Positions 35,427-44,658 of a stretch of DNA of 64,000 nucleotides are shown in pieces; the first letter of the stretch is position 1; every line of letters starts with the position of its first letter. Both the position numbers and the translations under genes were made by a program. The stretch is from Aldehydirespirator sp965261105 (GTDB lineage Bacteria; Actinomycetota; Acidimicrobiia; Acidimicrobiales; Aldehydirespiratoraceae). The notes beneath the pieces are model-generated. The model ran no database searches. It had not been told where the DNA came from and worked only from the letters and a program-made list of their open reading frames with translations. Location of the stretch: positions 4,030,001 to 4,094,000 of the forward strand of contig CBDHCM010000006.1 of the NCBI GenBank assembly GCA_965261105.1, written 5' to 3'.

Positions 35427-36781
35427 GGCCCTTCGCGTATTCGTGGGATTGAGGGTTGCTGGCACCGGTTGGGTCATTATGTCACGAGGATGCCGCGGGC
35501 TTCGAAGTTGCGTGGGTTGGTGAATCCGTGGGCGGTGCGGCGCAGCACTTGGAGCAGGTTGTTGGTGCCCTCGATTCTTCCGTTGGAGGGGCGGCCGGTG
35601 TGGTGCCAGTTGAGGATCTCGTCTGACCATGCGATGAACGTGTCGACGGTGTCGTGGTACTCGGGCAGCTCGCCGGTCTCGTAGAGGTCTGTAGAACCGT
35701 CCGAGGGCTTCCAGGGCGCCGTCATAGTCGTCGGCGGTGTAGAGGCCGTGGAGCTCCTGCAGTGCCTGCCAGCCGGCTTTGAGGCGGGGGTGGGCGTCGA
35801 ACAGCTTGTCGAGGCGGGCGCGGTCGGTGTCGGTGAGGGTGTCGCCTCTGCGCAGCAGCGCGAACCGGGCCCGGAACACCTCGGGGTCGAAGGCGGGCTT
35901 GACGCCGTGGGGCTCTCGGCGCTGCACGTCGCGGCGCACCTGGGTGAGAGCGGCCGCGAACCATCTGATGACATGGAACCGGTCCAGCACATGGCGGGCG
36001 TGGCCGAGGTGGGCGTCGATGGCCGCCTTGTAGGCGCGCGATCCGTCGCTGACCACCACCTTGACCTGCTTGCACCAGCGATGTCCCTGCTGCATCAAAA
36101 ACGCTGACAGCGCAGCGGAGCTGCGGTGCTCGACCATCGCCAGGGTCCGGCCGGTGTCGCCGTTGACGATCACGGTCACATAGCGGTGCCGTTTGCGCAT
36201 CGAGGTCTCATCGACCAACAGCACCGAGCAGCGGCGGCTGCGGCGCCGCTCAGCGACCAGAGCCGACCAGACGTCCACCACCGCGCGCACCGCGTGCCAG
36301 TGCACACCGTGGCGGCGCGCCGCCGCGCTGAACGTCATCACCTTCGCGTCAGCGACCACCCGACGCGCCAGACGCCCCGTCAGCGCGCCCTCGAACGCGG
36401 GATGGTCCTCCAAGAAGCGGCTGTCGCAGTTGTCGCACACCATCCTGCGCCGCGACCACACCAACAGGGTGCGCCGTCCCGACACCTCCAGGTCGCGGAT
36501 CTTCTTGTCGCGGCGGTCATGCACCCTGTGGCAGCGGAACCCGCACTGCGTGCAGCGCAGCCTCCTGAACGTCGACTCGACGCTCACCCTGAGCGCGCCC
36601 GGGGTGTCCTCGACCACCTCCAACACACGGATCTGCGGCAAGTGCAGCCGAACTGCCATAACATCGGAAGCCATCGGGGCCCTCCTGGATCGTTGATCTC
36701 GTAATCACCGATTCCAGCAGGGCCCCGACCCCTACTCAGGGACCCTCAACCACCCCGCTCCCCACGTTTCCGCGAAGGCTC
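35427..36781 (-). mobile_element. ISL3-type insertion sequence, copy A
   Basis: 1,355 bp, same length and ends as the copy at 53174-54528. Ends are GGCCCTTCGCG on the left and CGCGAAGGCTC on the right, imperfect inverted repeats. Flanking 8-mers differ (GAAAAGTC left, AATTAGCG right), so no target duplication is present, which indicates a deletion or recombination after insertion. It cuts the lipoprotein gene. Confidence 0.85.
35477..36674 (-). pseudogene. ISL3-family transposase with a frameshift (copy A)
   Basis: Starts at ATG 36674 (MASDVMAVRLHLPQIRVLE). N-terminal zinc-finger-like CTQCGFRCH and CDNCDSRF are followed by catalytic LVDETSMRK (first D) and VVSDGSRAYKAAI (second D). At 35688-35693 one extra base shifts the frame after GALEALGRFY; the correct C-terminus (LYETGELPEYHDTV, then the E motif GRIEGTNNLLQ) continues in the next frame to 35477. 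The same extra base occurs in copy C. Without ribosomal frameshifting the protein lacks its last catalytic residue. Confidence 0.8.
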
Positions 36782-36792
36782 AATTAGCGAAG

Positions 36793-36867
36793 CCGCTGAC
36801 GCACGAAGGACGGGCTGGAACATCAACACGCCAAACGGTTAGTGCTGCTATCCCAGCCCGTCAGCGG
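36793..36867 (-). terminator. bulged inverted repeat downstream of the pilin-like gene
   Basis: CCAGCCCG (36853-36860) pairs with CGGGCTGG (36811-36818), and the adjoining TCAGCGG (36861-36867) pairs with CCGCTGA (36793-36799) around an 11-nt bulge. It begins six bases after the stop of the minus-strand gene. No T-run, so termination is a guess. Confidence 0.4.
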
Positions 36868-36872
36868 CCCGA

Positions 36873-37769
36873 TTAGAACGCGTTTGTCAGGGTGCGCCAC
36901 GCTGTGCCCGGTACGTCTGTGACAGCAGATGTTGGGGCTGGCTCGCCATAAGGCCATGTGGAAGTGCTGGTCGGGAAAGGAGCGTCCACGGCGGTAGAAC
37001 CTATGTTGTGAATGGGGGAACAGGCGTGCAAGCCGTTGTCGGGGGTCAATGGCTCGTCGCCTTTGTCGAACCAGATTCCACTAGTCCACACATCCAGTTT
37101 CACCTTGCTGTTTGCATCGGCAGCCAACCCGGTTGGGATTTCTCCCACGAAGCTTGCCTTCACAATATTGGCCTGGTCGATGTCAGGGCGCATCACTATC
37201 AACGCGCAAGCCCAGGCTCCGTCGGTGTTTTGGGCTTGGATACGGACAGCCTTGCCTGTATCCAACAACCAATCAAAAGCAGGAGCAGTCGTGTTGGTGG
37301 CGATGGTCTCAGTGGTGGCCTTGGTGAAGAATTGCACCCTGACGGTTTGATCGTCACCTGTGGCGGTTTTGAAACCGAAGTCTTGGTTGGCGGCAGTAGC
37401 ACCGTCGGAGATGATCACCCAGTTGAGGTCGTAGTCTTCGAGTAGAGCGTTTTCTAAGTCGGCAGCGGGGGGATCGAACGCGCCACCAGGCTTAGCGTCG
37501 GTCATCAACTCAGGACTCAGAGTTAGCCTGTTCTGCACCACCTCTGCGGCTTGGGTGATGGTGGAGTTCACCGAGAACTCCCTGGCGTCTGTGATCAACC
37601 GCCACAACGTCGGCCCGCCGATGGCTGCGAGGATGCCGAGGATGACGATGGTGACCACAACACCGGTGACACCAACGCCGAGGTCTCGGGGTGTGCCGTC
37701 AGCGTTGCGATGTTGCCGCTTCGTGAGCGCCTTGCGAACCAAACGTTGGAGGGTGCTTTCAGTGTTCAT
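36873..37769 (-). CDS. type IV pilin-like protein without the usual Glu5
   Basis: 298 residues. A basic N-terminus (RLVRKALTKRQHRN) precedes the hydrophobic helix GVGVTGVVVTIVILGILAAI at about residues 32-51, followed by GGPTLWRLITDAREFSVNST, the layout of prepilins and pseudopilins with N-terminal helix and soluble C-terminal domain. The canonical Gly|x4-Glu cleavage context is not present; DLGVGVTG is the nearest match. Two Cys in the C-terminal half (WACALIV, HACSPIH) may form a disulfide. No pilus assembly genes are in the window, so it would depend on machinery elsewhere. Confidence 0.55.
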   Translation of the reverse strand: MNTESTLQRLVRKALTKRQHRNADGTPRDLGVGVTGVVVTIVILGILAAIGGPTLWRLITDAREFSVNSTITQAAEVVQNRLTLSPELMTDAKPGGAFDPPAADLENALLEDYDLNWVIISDGATAANQDFGFKTATGDDQTVRVQFFTKATTETIATNTTAPAFDWLLDTGKAVRIQAQNTDGAWACALIVMRPDIDQANIVKASFVGEIPTGLAADANSKVKLDVWTSGIWFDKGDEPLTPDNGLHACSPIHNIGSTAVDAPFPTSTSTWPYGEPAPTSAVTDVPGTAWRTLTNAF

Positions 37770-38032
37770 TGATCATCCTGGCATAGCTGTTGTGGACATA
37801 TGAAAGTCTGCCGCATTTACAGCACCATGTCAAGTATTCATCGACATGACTTGCAAATGATGAACAGCCCTGACAATGGCCTACCTGTGCCAAGCTTGCG
37901 CCGATTGAGTCAAGCGTCAATCGACGCTGACGTTCGCTCGCCAGAGCGTGCTAGAAGGAGCCGCAGCCCAAGCCAAGGGTTTCAGTGCGGGATGCACAGA
38001 TGATCACCAGTCGGGCTGCTGGTTCAAGCGAG

Positions 38033-38998
38033 TCAGCCCGAAGGGTTCGGTCTACGCTCCTTGAATACATGTCTGGATGCTTCGCTGACGGAAGCGGTCT
38101 CCATCTCATGCCAGTTCTCGATTGAGAACGCTGACCCGGACAAGCGAAACGTTCCGTAGGTCTCTGATAGTCCATATCGACAACGGGCAACGCTCCACAG
38201 AGACTTCAGCATCTCTACGACGATCATGATTGTTGCGACGGCCTGTTCTAGGCGAATCCAACGGGTGGTCGCAGACCAGACCCTCTCATTGTCTTCCCAC
38301 TTCCCATACGAAAGATGCAATAGGCTATCGCCATAGCCAATGTCTACCATTTCGCCATCTTCGGCGCTTATGCTCAGGTGAGCGGCACCAGGGATGGCAG
38401 TCAGGCCATGCTTCGTCGCATTGTATGACTTTGCCTCGTCCAGCCAGTCGGATGCGAAGGATCGCAAGAATCTTGCCAGATTCTCGCTGGCGTCGAGAGC
38501 ATCCTCGGTCGCGGTAGCCAGGTTGCCTGAGCGACCTAGCAACACATCCAACACACCTGATTGAAGATCGTCTGGCTCAGCTTCGGCAATCGATTTACGT
38601 ACCGCCTTCTTGAACTTTATGAAATCAGTGAAGGACGATATTTCGTACCATGGGCACGCCGGGAACCCTCTGTGCCCCAGGCACATTCTCAGAAGAGTCT
38701 CGATTGCCAAGTGCTTCAGATGATGGGTCTCGATTCTAAGGAAATGCTGCTGAAACTTCTCGTCGGATCGCTCTAGTAGCCCATCGGGATCGTCGTCCTC
38801 GGTCGTCCTCAGTTGCATTTGGCAGTTGGCGAAGTCGATTCCGTCAGCCAAGATGTCCTTGAACCTGTCGTAAGAGCCTCCTATGACGCATAGGGCGTAT
38901 AGGCGCATGAGGATGAAGTCGCCGGGGCCGTCCTCCTGGTAGAACGCTCGATTCAGCGATGCGAAGTGCGCTGGAATGCGATCAAGGGGTGTAGTCAT
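38033..38998 (-). CDS. unknown protein (321 residues) on the island
   Basis: ATG 38998 to 38033. No domain recognised. The sequence is mostly helical and charged, with Trp/Tyr-rich patches (PACPWYEISSFTDFIKFKK, KSYNATKHGLTAIPGAAHL) and no signal peptide or membrane span. The segment SYNATKHGL is reminiscent of helical proteins with an R/N-x-x-x-H type motif (NATKH), seen in HEPN-like families, but this is only suggestive. It lies upstream of, and in the same direction as, nothing until 37769; the next minus-strand gene (39910-39188) precedes it by 189 bp. Confidence 0.6.
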   Translation of the reverse strand: MTTPLDRIPAHFASLNRAFYQEDGPGDFILMRLYALCVIGGSYDRFKDILADGIDFANCQMQLRTTEDDDPDGLLERSDEKFQQHFLRIETHHLKHLAIETLLRMCLGHRGFPACPWYEISSFTDFIKFKKAVRKSIAEAEPDDLQSGVLDVLLGRSGNLATATEDALDASENLARFLRSFASDWLDEAKSYNATKHGLTAIPGAAHLSISAEDGEMVDIGYGDSLLHLSYGKWEDNERVWSATTRWIRLEQAVATIMIVVEMLKSLWSVARCRYGLSETYGTFRLSGSAFSIENWHEMETASVSEASRHVFKERRPNPSG

Positions 38999-39187
38999 GG
39001 CCTAGTCTCCCTACCTGCGGCTTCACCACGGCTGCCTGCTCGTGTCGCTGCTCACAGCGGGCGAGCCTACCGACGGGTACCGGCATCCTGGGCTGCCCCT
39101 GCGGGAGGCTGCCATAAGGCTGCGGCAGGGCTGCTGGTTTGCCCTGAGCCGCGGAAGGCTTGCAGGCGGGAGCAGGTCTGCGGCTGG

Positions 39188-39910
39188 CTAACTCGGCAGC
39201 GAAGCGAGCTGGTCGTCGGTTAGGGACAAGAAGCGGCGCAGAGACCCCTTCAGTTTCTTGCCTTCGCCTTGGGCAGGCCCCAGCGTCCACAGCCTGACAA
39301 GGAATCGCGCTGCTCGTTGCAGCGTTTCGACCTGTCGGGCGGCGAGATGCGGATACCAGCGTTCGCTCCACAGCGCCGGGTCGGACTCCATCAGTCGAAG
39401 CCACTCCGGGTCTTCGCTGTGGAGTGCCATCTCCAGCGCGTCCCATCTACGAATCGGGTCATCTGCCTGGGAACTACTGTCCAACACGACATCGAGGTTG
39501 TGGTAGCGCCCTCCCTCACCGAACTCCCCGAAGATGTCGAACATCTCCCTCAGGTGCCGATCTGAGGCACAGAAGTCGATATCGTCTCGGAGGGCCTGCC
39601 GCTCCATCAGTTCGGCGTCTGCTCTCGCTTTGGCGAGGATGTCATCAAGCAGCGGCAGGAGACGGTGGCCGTACTGCTTCTTGAAGTCCTTGGAGGAGGG
39701 GTGGGCACCCTCTGCGCTCAGGATCAGCGTCATCGTCAGCTTCAGCAGCCGTTCGAAGCCCTGCGACATCGAAAACAGGCCACGAATCCGACGGTCTTTA
39801 CCCCCGTCCCATTCCGTGATGGCCCGAATGCCCTCATCCAAGAGCGTGATGGCCGTCTCCGTCTCCTCGATCAGGGAGAAGCGCTGCTCGGTGGTCAAGC
39901 CGCTCTGCAC
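39188..39910 (-). CDS. unknown helical protein (240 residues)
   Basis: ATG 39910 to 39188. An N-terminal helical part (SLIEETETAITLLDEGIRAI) leads to SMSQGFERLLKLTMTLILSA and KKQYGHRLLPLLDDILAKAR, a spacing seen in some HEPN-like proteins where a basic residue and His line a helix. No membrane segment. Start chosen as the first ATG; the divergent gene at 40122 begins 211 bp away, so both could share the intervening promoter region. Function unknown. Confidence 0.55.
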   Translation of the reverse strand: MQSGLTTEQRFSLIEETETAITLLDEGIRAITEWDGGKDRRIRGLFSMSQGFERLLKLTMTLILSAEGAHPSSKDFKKQYGHRLLPLLDDILAKARADAELMERQALRDDIDFCASDRHLREMFDIFGEFGEGGRYHNLDVVLDSSSQADDPIRRWDALEMALHSEDPEWLRLMESDPALWSERWYPHLAARQVETLQRAARFLVRLWTLGPAQGEGKKLKGSLRRFLSLTDDQLASLPS

Positions 39911-40121
39911 CTCCGGGATCGTAACGGTCGGTGGCCTCCGTCCTGTCTGGATAGGATTGCATCCATACGACTTGTAGACCTCAACTTGCCCAGCGCTCTA
40001 GCAGTCCAGATCGACCGAGCCGCCGCGGACGCGCCAGTAGAAGCTGAGCAGGTCGCCGTCGATTTGGCTACCAGCCGACGGCGGGCAGACTCCATCCCAA
40101 GCGAATCAAGGCGCTGATTGG

Positions 40122-41111
40122 ATGTCAACGTCTGCCACGGCTGTTCGCGACTTGGTTGCACTCTCAATTGGTGTTGCTGAGAGCGCAGCAACAGGACAGA
40201 TACTTCTGTGTCCGTTCGAGAGGTTCTCCATCGCCAAGACGGAGAAAGATGACATAGCTGCCGCAGGCATCACAGACGAAGATGTGACCTCTATGTTCAC
40301 GGTGCAGACGATGCTGGATTCCTACATCCGTGCAGCCACAGAACACATACGAGCTGCTGCTGTCTTGATGGGATCAAATGAGAGCACAATGCCCTTGCTT
40401 TCCATTGCTGCTCTCGGCAGAATTTCATGCGAAGCCTCGGGCGTTGCCTTCTGGCTGTGCAACCCTGATCTATGTTGGGAAGATCGTCTAAGACGATGCA
40501 ACCAACTCCAGTTCAAAATGATCAAGGACGCCTTGCGGGGATCGAAGGATTTTCGCGATCTATTTCAGACGTCTTGGATTGATAGAAGCATCGACGGCTA
40601 CAAGAATCAAGAGGACACGGTGCTCGACTGGGCAAGGCAAAGAAGCTGGGACTATCAGGGCAGCCCTCCATCCCGTTCGAACTGGTCGAAGGAAGTTCCG
40701 ACGTTCACTCAACTAGTTCGTGAGTTGGTTGAATCCAGCGGCGAACCTGCCGTGTTGGGTCAGATGTTGTATTCGGTGGGCAGCGGAGCGGTGCATTCCA
40801 ACCCGATCCTGGTAGACCGCTCGTTGTATGAACTCACACCAGCCTCTAGACAGTATTCGGCAGCGCTCAAACTCAAGACAGCCTTGCGGTGCTACTGCCT
40901 GTTGAGAGATCGCATCGCAGAATGGACGGGCTGGGAACCTGAAACGGACTGGTTCGGTGCAGTAGAGCACAGAGTTCAGAGGCTATTCATAGCTCACCTG
41001 AGCGAGTTGCCGTACTTGCCTGTCACCGCAGAGGAAATCCAAGAATACCGCCAGCACTTGTCTGAAGTGTTTGAGTTGGCGTGGGATCAACACGGCGAAC
41101 CGTTTCTCTGA
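40122..41111 (+). CDS. unknown protein (329 residues)
   Basis: ATG 40122 to 41111. Several aromatic/Cys-rich helices (SIAALGRISCEASGVAFWLC, DLCWEDRLRRCNQLQFKMI) and a conserved-looking GQMLYSVGSGAVHSNPILVD near residue 220. No signal peptide or clear membrane span. A helical fold with the WLCNPD and SGAVHS landmarks occurs in many uncharacterised actinobacterial island proteins, in my reading, but no function follows from it. Slight overlap in position with the next frame suggests the two plus-strand genes are read together. Confidence 0.55.
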   Translation: MSTSATAVRDLVALSIGVAESAATGQILLCPFERFSIAKTEKDDIAAAGITDEDVTSMFTVQTMLDSYIRAATEHIRAAAVLMGSNESTMPLLSIAALGRISCEASGVAFWLCNPDLCWEDRLRRCNQLQFKMIKDALRGSKDFRDLFQTSWIDRSIDGYKNQEDTVLDWARQRSWDYQGSPPSRSNWSKEVPTFTQLVRELVESSGEPAVLGQMLYSVGSGAVHSNPILVDRSLYELTPASRQYSAALKLKTALRCYCLLRDRIAEWTGWEPETDWFGAVEHRVQRLFIAHLSELPYLPVTAEEIQEYRQHLSEVFELAWDQHGEPFL

Positions 41112-41169
41112 CGAGGCATCAGCACGCCCCCATCTGGAACAGACCGCAGAACGAAGCCCTGTCCGTAGG

Positions 41170-41811
41170 ATGCTAGACATGGGCGGAGATCGGTTCCGAG
41201 AGCAGCGAGAACTCATCGAGGATGCCATCGAATCGGCTGATGAGTCCACGCTTAGCTCTGCACTCGAAGGCACCATCGGTGACGCCCAGTCGTTCTGTTG
41301 GGCGACCATGCGCCAGTTTGAGCGTTCCACGGTGTTCCCGGAGCGCTCGACGCCACGAGACTACGGGCTTCTACATGCTGAGAAGCACATGCTCTTGGGG
41401 GTAGCCCAGGATGCCGTCTCGCACGTAGGGGCCGTTGAGCGACTGTTGGCGAAGATGGAAGACCCTCGGGAGTTGCCACCCAGCAAACGAATCCGTGACC
41501 AGCTCCGCGAGGCACGCAACCTGCTAGCAGTCCATCGTGATGAACGCGTGCTCTACTGGCGTCTGACCGGCGACCACACACCTCAAGTCGTCAAGACCTA
41601 CGAGCGCCTCGGGTTGGAGCTACCAGAGGGAACCATCGACAAGGAGATCGTCGCGTGCGCCCCACCCCCAGAAGCAACAGAAGACGAGATCAAAGCAGGC
41701 TACGCAAGGGTCAGGACTGTTGGTGACCTGCTATCGCTCAGGGAACTCCACTCCGCCTTCACAGAACTCGAAGATGACCTCGATGCGCTTGCTGAGAGGT
41801 ACCGCACATAG
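41170..41811 (+). CDS. unknown helical protein (213 residues)
   Basis: The frame is open from 41071, but ATG 41170 (MLDMGGDRFREQRELIEDAI) after GTAGG, or ATG 41179, is a better start because the earlier part overlaps the upstream gene. The protein is charged and helical (TMRQFERSTVFPERSTPRDYG, SLRELHSAFTELEDDLDALA). No known domain. It follows the 329-residue gene by 58 bp on the same strand. Confidence 0.5.
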   Translation: MLDMGGDRFREQRELIEDAIESADESTLSSALEGTIGDAQSFCWATMRQFERSTVFPERSTPRDYGLLHAEKHMLLGVAQDAVSHVGAVERLLAKMEDPRELPPSKRIRDQLREARNLLAVHRDERVLYWRLTGDHTPQVVKTYERLGLELPEGTIDKEIVACAPPPEATEDEIKAGYARVRTVGDLLSLRELHSAFTELEDDLDALAERYRT

Positions 41812-42005
41812 CAAGAAGTGTGCGAGATAGTTCAGTCCGATGAGGGTATGATCTGACTGGGAACACTCTCCCCAGCAACATGGTGCCAGTCGGTTCAGCT
41901 GTGGGGTATCAGTCGAGCCGCCTGGCACTTAGCTGAAGAATTTCGCAGTAAGCGCCGCGTCGAGTTTCCCGGTTGGTGCTGTCATAGCAGAGTATGCTTC
42001 GTGTC

Positions 42006-42662
42006 ATGGCTAAGTTGGTTGTGTGCGGTGATTGTGGCAGAACGATGTCGCTCTGTGCGCGTGGATTGTGCAGCCGATGTTACCTCGGCAGACTGATCAA
42101 ATGTGGCGACTGCGGTGAGGTGAAACCTCACGCCGCTCACGGGCTGTGCAACGCCTGTAACAAGCGTGCGTATAGAACCCGTGATGTCGTGTGCACCGAA
42201 TGCGGGCGCACGATGCCCAAGGCCACGAACGAGTTGTGCGCTCGTTGCTATTACCGCAAACGAGGCCGCTATGTGAAGCTAGTCAAGTGCGGCAACTGCG
42301 GGGAGACGAAACAGCACGCAGCGCACGGTCTGTGCTACAAGTGCTACGGCAAGCTGCATCGCCCGAAGATCAGCGCCGAATCTCGAACGGCGCGCGTTGA
42401 ACGCCTGCGGCAACAGCACGAGAATCGTGCCCAACACGAGCGGGAGCTACACAACCGGCGCTGTGGGACTTGTAGCCGTCTGCTTCGTGTCGTTCGAGGC
42501 CGGTTGGAACCGAGAGCGAGCTTCTGTGATGGGTTTTGCAGAGACCACAACCCGGAGAGGAATTCGAAACGCAACGCCAAGCGAATGCACGAGGCGACAG
42601 AGGCCGAGTTGCAACGCCGGGAGATCGAAGCGTCATTTCACACTGAAAGGGCAGTCGCCTAA
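42006..42662 (+). CDS. multi zinc-ribbon protein
   Basis: 218 residues from ATG 42006 (ATG 41994 also possible). Four Cys-rich units run from residue ~6: CGDCGRTMSLCARGLCSRCY, CGDCGEVKPHAAHGLCNACN, CTECGRTMPKATNELCARCY, CGNCGETKQHAAHGLCYKCY. Each has two CxxC pairs about 11 residues apart and probably binds one zinc. A basic helical linker and a last CGTCSR / CDGFCRDH unit with HNPERN follow, reminiscent of an HNH-like end but incomplete. Probably nucleic-acid binding. It stops six bases before IS copy B. Confidence 0.65.
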   Translation: MAKLVVCGDCGRTMSLCARGLCSRCYLGRLIKCGDCGEVKPHAAHGLCNACNKRAYRTRDVVCTECGRTMPKATNELCARCYYRKRGRYVKLVKCGNCGETKQHAAHGLCYKCYGKLHRPKISAESRTARVERLRQQHENRAQHERELHNRRCGTCSRLLRVVRGRLEPRASFCDGFCRDHNPERNSKRNAKRMHEATEAELQRREIEASFHTERAVA

Positions 42663-42668
42663 CTTCCA

Positions 42669-43090
42669 GGCCCTTCGCGTATTCGTGGGATTGAGGGTTG
42701 CTGGCACCGGTTGGGTCATTATGTCACGAGGATGCCGCGGGCTTCGAAGTTGCGTGGGTTGGTGAAGCCGTGGGCGGTGCGTCGCACCTGGGTGAGAGCG
42801 GCCGCGAACCATCTGATGACGTGGAACCGGTCCAGCACATGGCGAGCGTGGCCCAAGTGGGCGTCGATGGCCGCCTTGTAGGCGCGCGATCCGTCGCTGA
42901 GCACCACCTTGACGCCCTTGCACCATCTGTGGCCCTGCTGCATCAAGAACGCTGACAGCGCAGCCGAACTGCCATAACATCGCAAGCCATCGGGGCCCTC
43001 CTGGATCGTTGATCTCGCAATCACCGATTCCAGCAGGGCCCCGACCCCTGCTCACCGACACTCAACCACCCCGCTCCCCACGTTTCCGCA
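42669..43090 (-). mobile_element. ISL3-type copy B, internally deleted (~420 bp)
   Basis: The left end (GGCCCTTCGCG, 42669) and the sequence to about 42782 match copy A 35427-35548. It then jumps to the region matching A 35936-36112, and again to A 36648-36770, so two internal segments of about 390 and 530 bp are missing. The right end stops at CGTTTCCGC and lacks GAAGGCTC. It cannot encode a transposase. Confidence 0.85.
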
Positions 43091-43227
43091 ATGCGTCTAA
43101 TGTTTTCTGGGCATTTGTCGCATACTCATGGTACTATGTATCCCCCTGAGGAAGCTCCCATGAGTTTGCTCATGCCCGGCCTCGTTCACTAGACGAGGGA
43201 CACACCAACCCACCTTCAGGTAACGCC
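43091..43227 (+). promoter_or_regulatory. leader of the 380-residue lipoprotein gene
   Basis: AT-rich start, then small inverted repeats CATGAG/CTCATG (43157-43172) and CCTCGT/ACGAGG (about 43182-43200). A ten-codon ORF begins at the ATG inside the first repeat (43158, MSLLMPGLVH). A leader peptide or a structured 5' UTR is possible. The -10-like TACTAT at 43132 has no clear -35 partner. Confidence 0.35.
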
Positions 43228-44370
43228 ATGACTCTTCGAATAGCTCACAACTTTAGACATACCAATTTCGTCGCTGCGATAGTAGTCGCAGCGTTGATAG
43301 CAGCCGCGTGCGGCGGAGACGACGCCCCTGCTGTCGTTGATGCGCCATCAGACCTAACGGCGACTACGACGGTCGGTGAATCCTCCACCCCTGTTCAAGA
43401 GGATCATCCCTGCGAAGCTGGTGAGGGGCAGATAGAAGGCCGCTACTGCCTTGTTGACGGGCAATGGTATGCCAACGCCGGAGCAGGGCACTGGGTCGAA
43501 TCGGACGGGCCACCTGCCACTACAACCACTGTTGTTCCAGATGAAACCGTCGGCAGCGGCGTCGAAGAGATCGAGCCGGAGCTGACACCCGAACCGGAGC
43601 TGACACCCGAACCGGAACCTGTCCCCCTCGCAGAATGCTCAGAAAGCGAGCATCGCCACACTCCCGAAGGTGCCTGCCACTACGATGCCGACATTTTGAC
43701 GAATCCGCCGTCTGCGTGCAACGACGACCCCAGCGACGGCGTGTGCTTCGTAGATGACGCAGAGTACCGTCTTACGGAGCAGAACGTCTGGTTGCACGAG
43801 CATCTGCCTGAGCCAATTGTGATGGTGACCCCCGAGATCGTGGATGAACCAGTCGTCACTGTGCCAGTGGTGGATGAACCAGTCGTCACTGTGCCGGTAG
43901 TGGAGGATGCGACATGCTCCGACGTGGCTAGCCGCGACGGTGCCGTGAGCGGCGCATCATCCACAGAGTTTCGGTTCGAGTTGACCGAAGGTGTGTGGCG
44001 TTACGAGCTGTGTGTGGTCGGTGATCCGTACGATTCCACCGCCGGGGTTCAAGTGTACATGAACTTCAATGACCATGATGAGCCTCTCCCTGCGATTGAG
44101 CACTTTGAGGGAAGCCAGCGTTACCCTGGGTACGTCTATGCGGATCGTAGCGGTGACCAAGACGGACTGCGATGGGTCGCAGAGGTCACGGTGGTCGCAG
44201 CAGAGGACTACGACCAGGACTCCCGCTCAGAGTACGACGTTCCACGCAACGCAGACGGGACTCTGGGCGCCTACCCGGCTGGTTTCTATTATGTGAACCT
44301 CGGTCTCTGGGGTCACGAGGGGTATGTCTTCCATCTCAGCAGGATCGGAGATGGTGAAGCCGCCTCCTAG
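43228..44370 (+). CDS. secreted lipoprotein with Pro/Glu-rich repeats
   Basis: 380 residues. The lipobox VVAALIAAAC|GGDD (Cys near 28) predicts lipid anchoring after signal peptidase II. A Cys-containing module (PCEAGEGQIEGRYCLVDGQW), a Thr/Glu/Pro linker with ELTPEP repeats, a second Cys-containing region (SACNDDPSDGVCFVDDAEY), the duplicated DEPVVTVPVV block, and a C-terminal beta-rich domain (FRFELTEGVWRYELCVVGD, GFYYVNLGLWGHEGYVFHL) follow. It overlaps the start of the next gene by 20 bp, so both belong to one transcript and may act together at the surface. Confidence 0.7.
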   Translation: MTLRIAHNFRHTNFVAAIVVAALIAAACGGDDAPAVVDAPSDLTATTTVGESSTPVQEDHPCEAGEGQIEGRYCLVDGQWYANAGAGHWVESDGPPATTTTVVPDETVGSGVEEIEPELTPEPELTPEPEPVPLAECSESEHRHTPEGACHYDADILTNPPSACNDDPSDGVCFVDDAEYRLTEQNVWLHEHLPEPIVMVTPEIVDEPVVTVPVVDEPVVTVPVVEDATCSDVASRDGAVSGASSTEFRFELTEGVWRYELCVVGDPYDSTAGVQVYMNFNDHDEPLPAIEHFEGSQRYPGYVYADRSGDQDGLRWVAEVTVVAAEDYDQDSRSEYDVPRNADGTLGAYPAGFYYVNLGLWGHEGYVFHLSRIGDGEAAS

Positions 44371-44605
44371 AGCACGGCTACGCCCTCGGAGGCGGCTGCT
44401 GTGGTGGGCGCTCTGTCTGTGCGTAGCCGCGTCCGGGCTGGGCGTCAACATCGACCTCTCACCGCCAGCAATCAACCTTTCGCCTACGGACGCAGCAGCC
44501 GATGGTTACGGCCACGGTGACCCCGTGATACGGGGGTCTGCTCAGGGCAGACTCCTTAGAGCCAACCAGTATCGCGGCCTTAAAGATTGTGATACTGAGC
44601 TGTAG
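44351..44605 (+). pseudogene. signal-peptide part of the giant Calx-beta protein, frameshifted
   Basis: From ATG 44351 the basic and hydrophobic start PRRRLLWWALCLCVAASGLG is a signal peptide, followed by ANQYRGLKDCDTEL and a TAG at 44603. The next frame, open from 44599, continues with LCYTEHEHVTYIYRMSFWLN into the main ORF. One base lost or gained near 44596-44615 would join them. Either a genuine frameshift or a sequence error. Confidence 0.55.
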
Positions 44606-44658
44606 CTCCCGGCTCTCTCTGTTACACGGAACATGAGCATGTCACTTATATCTATCGC

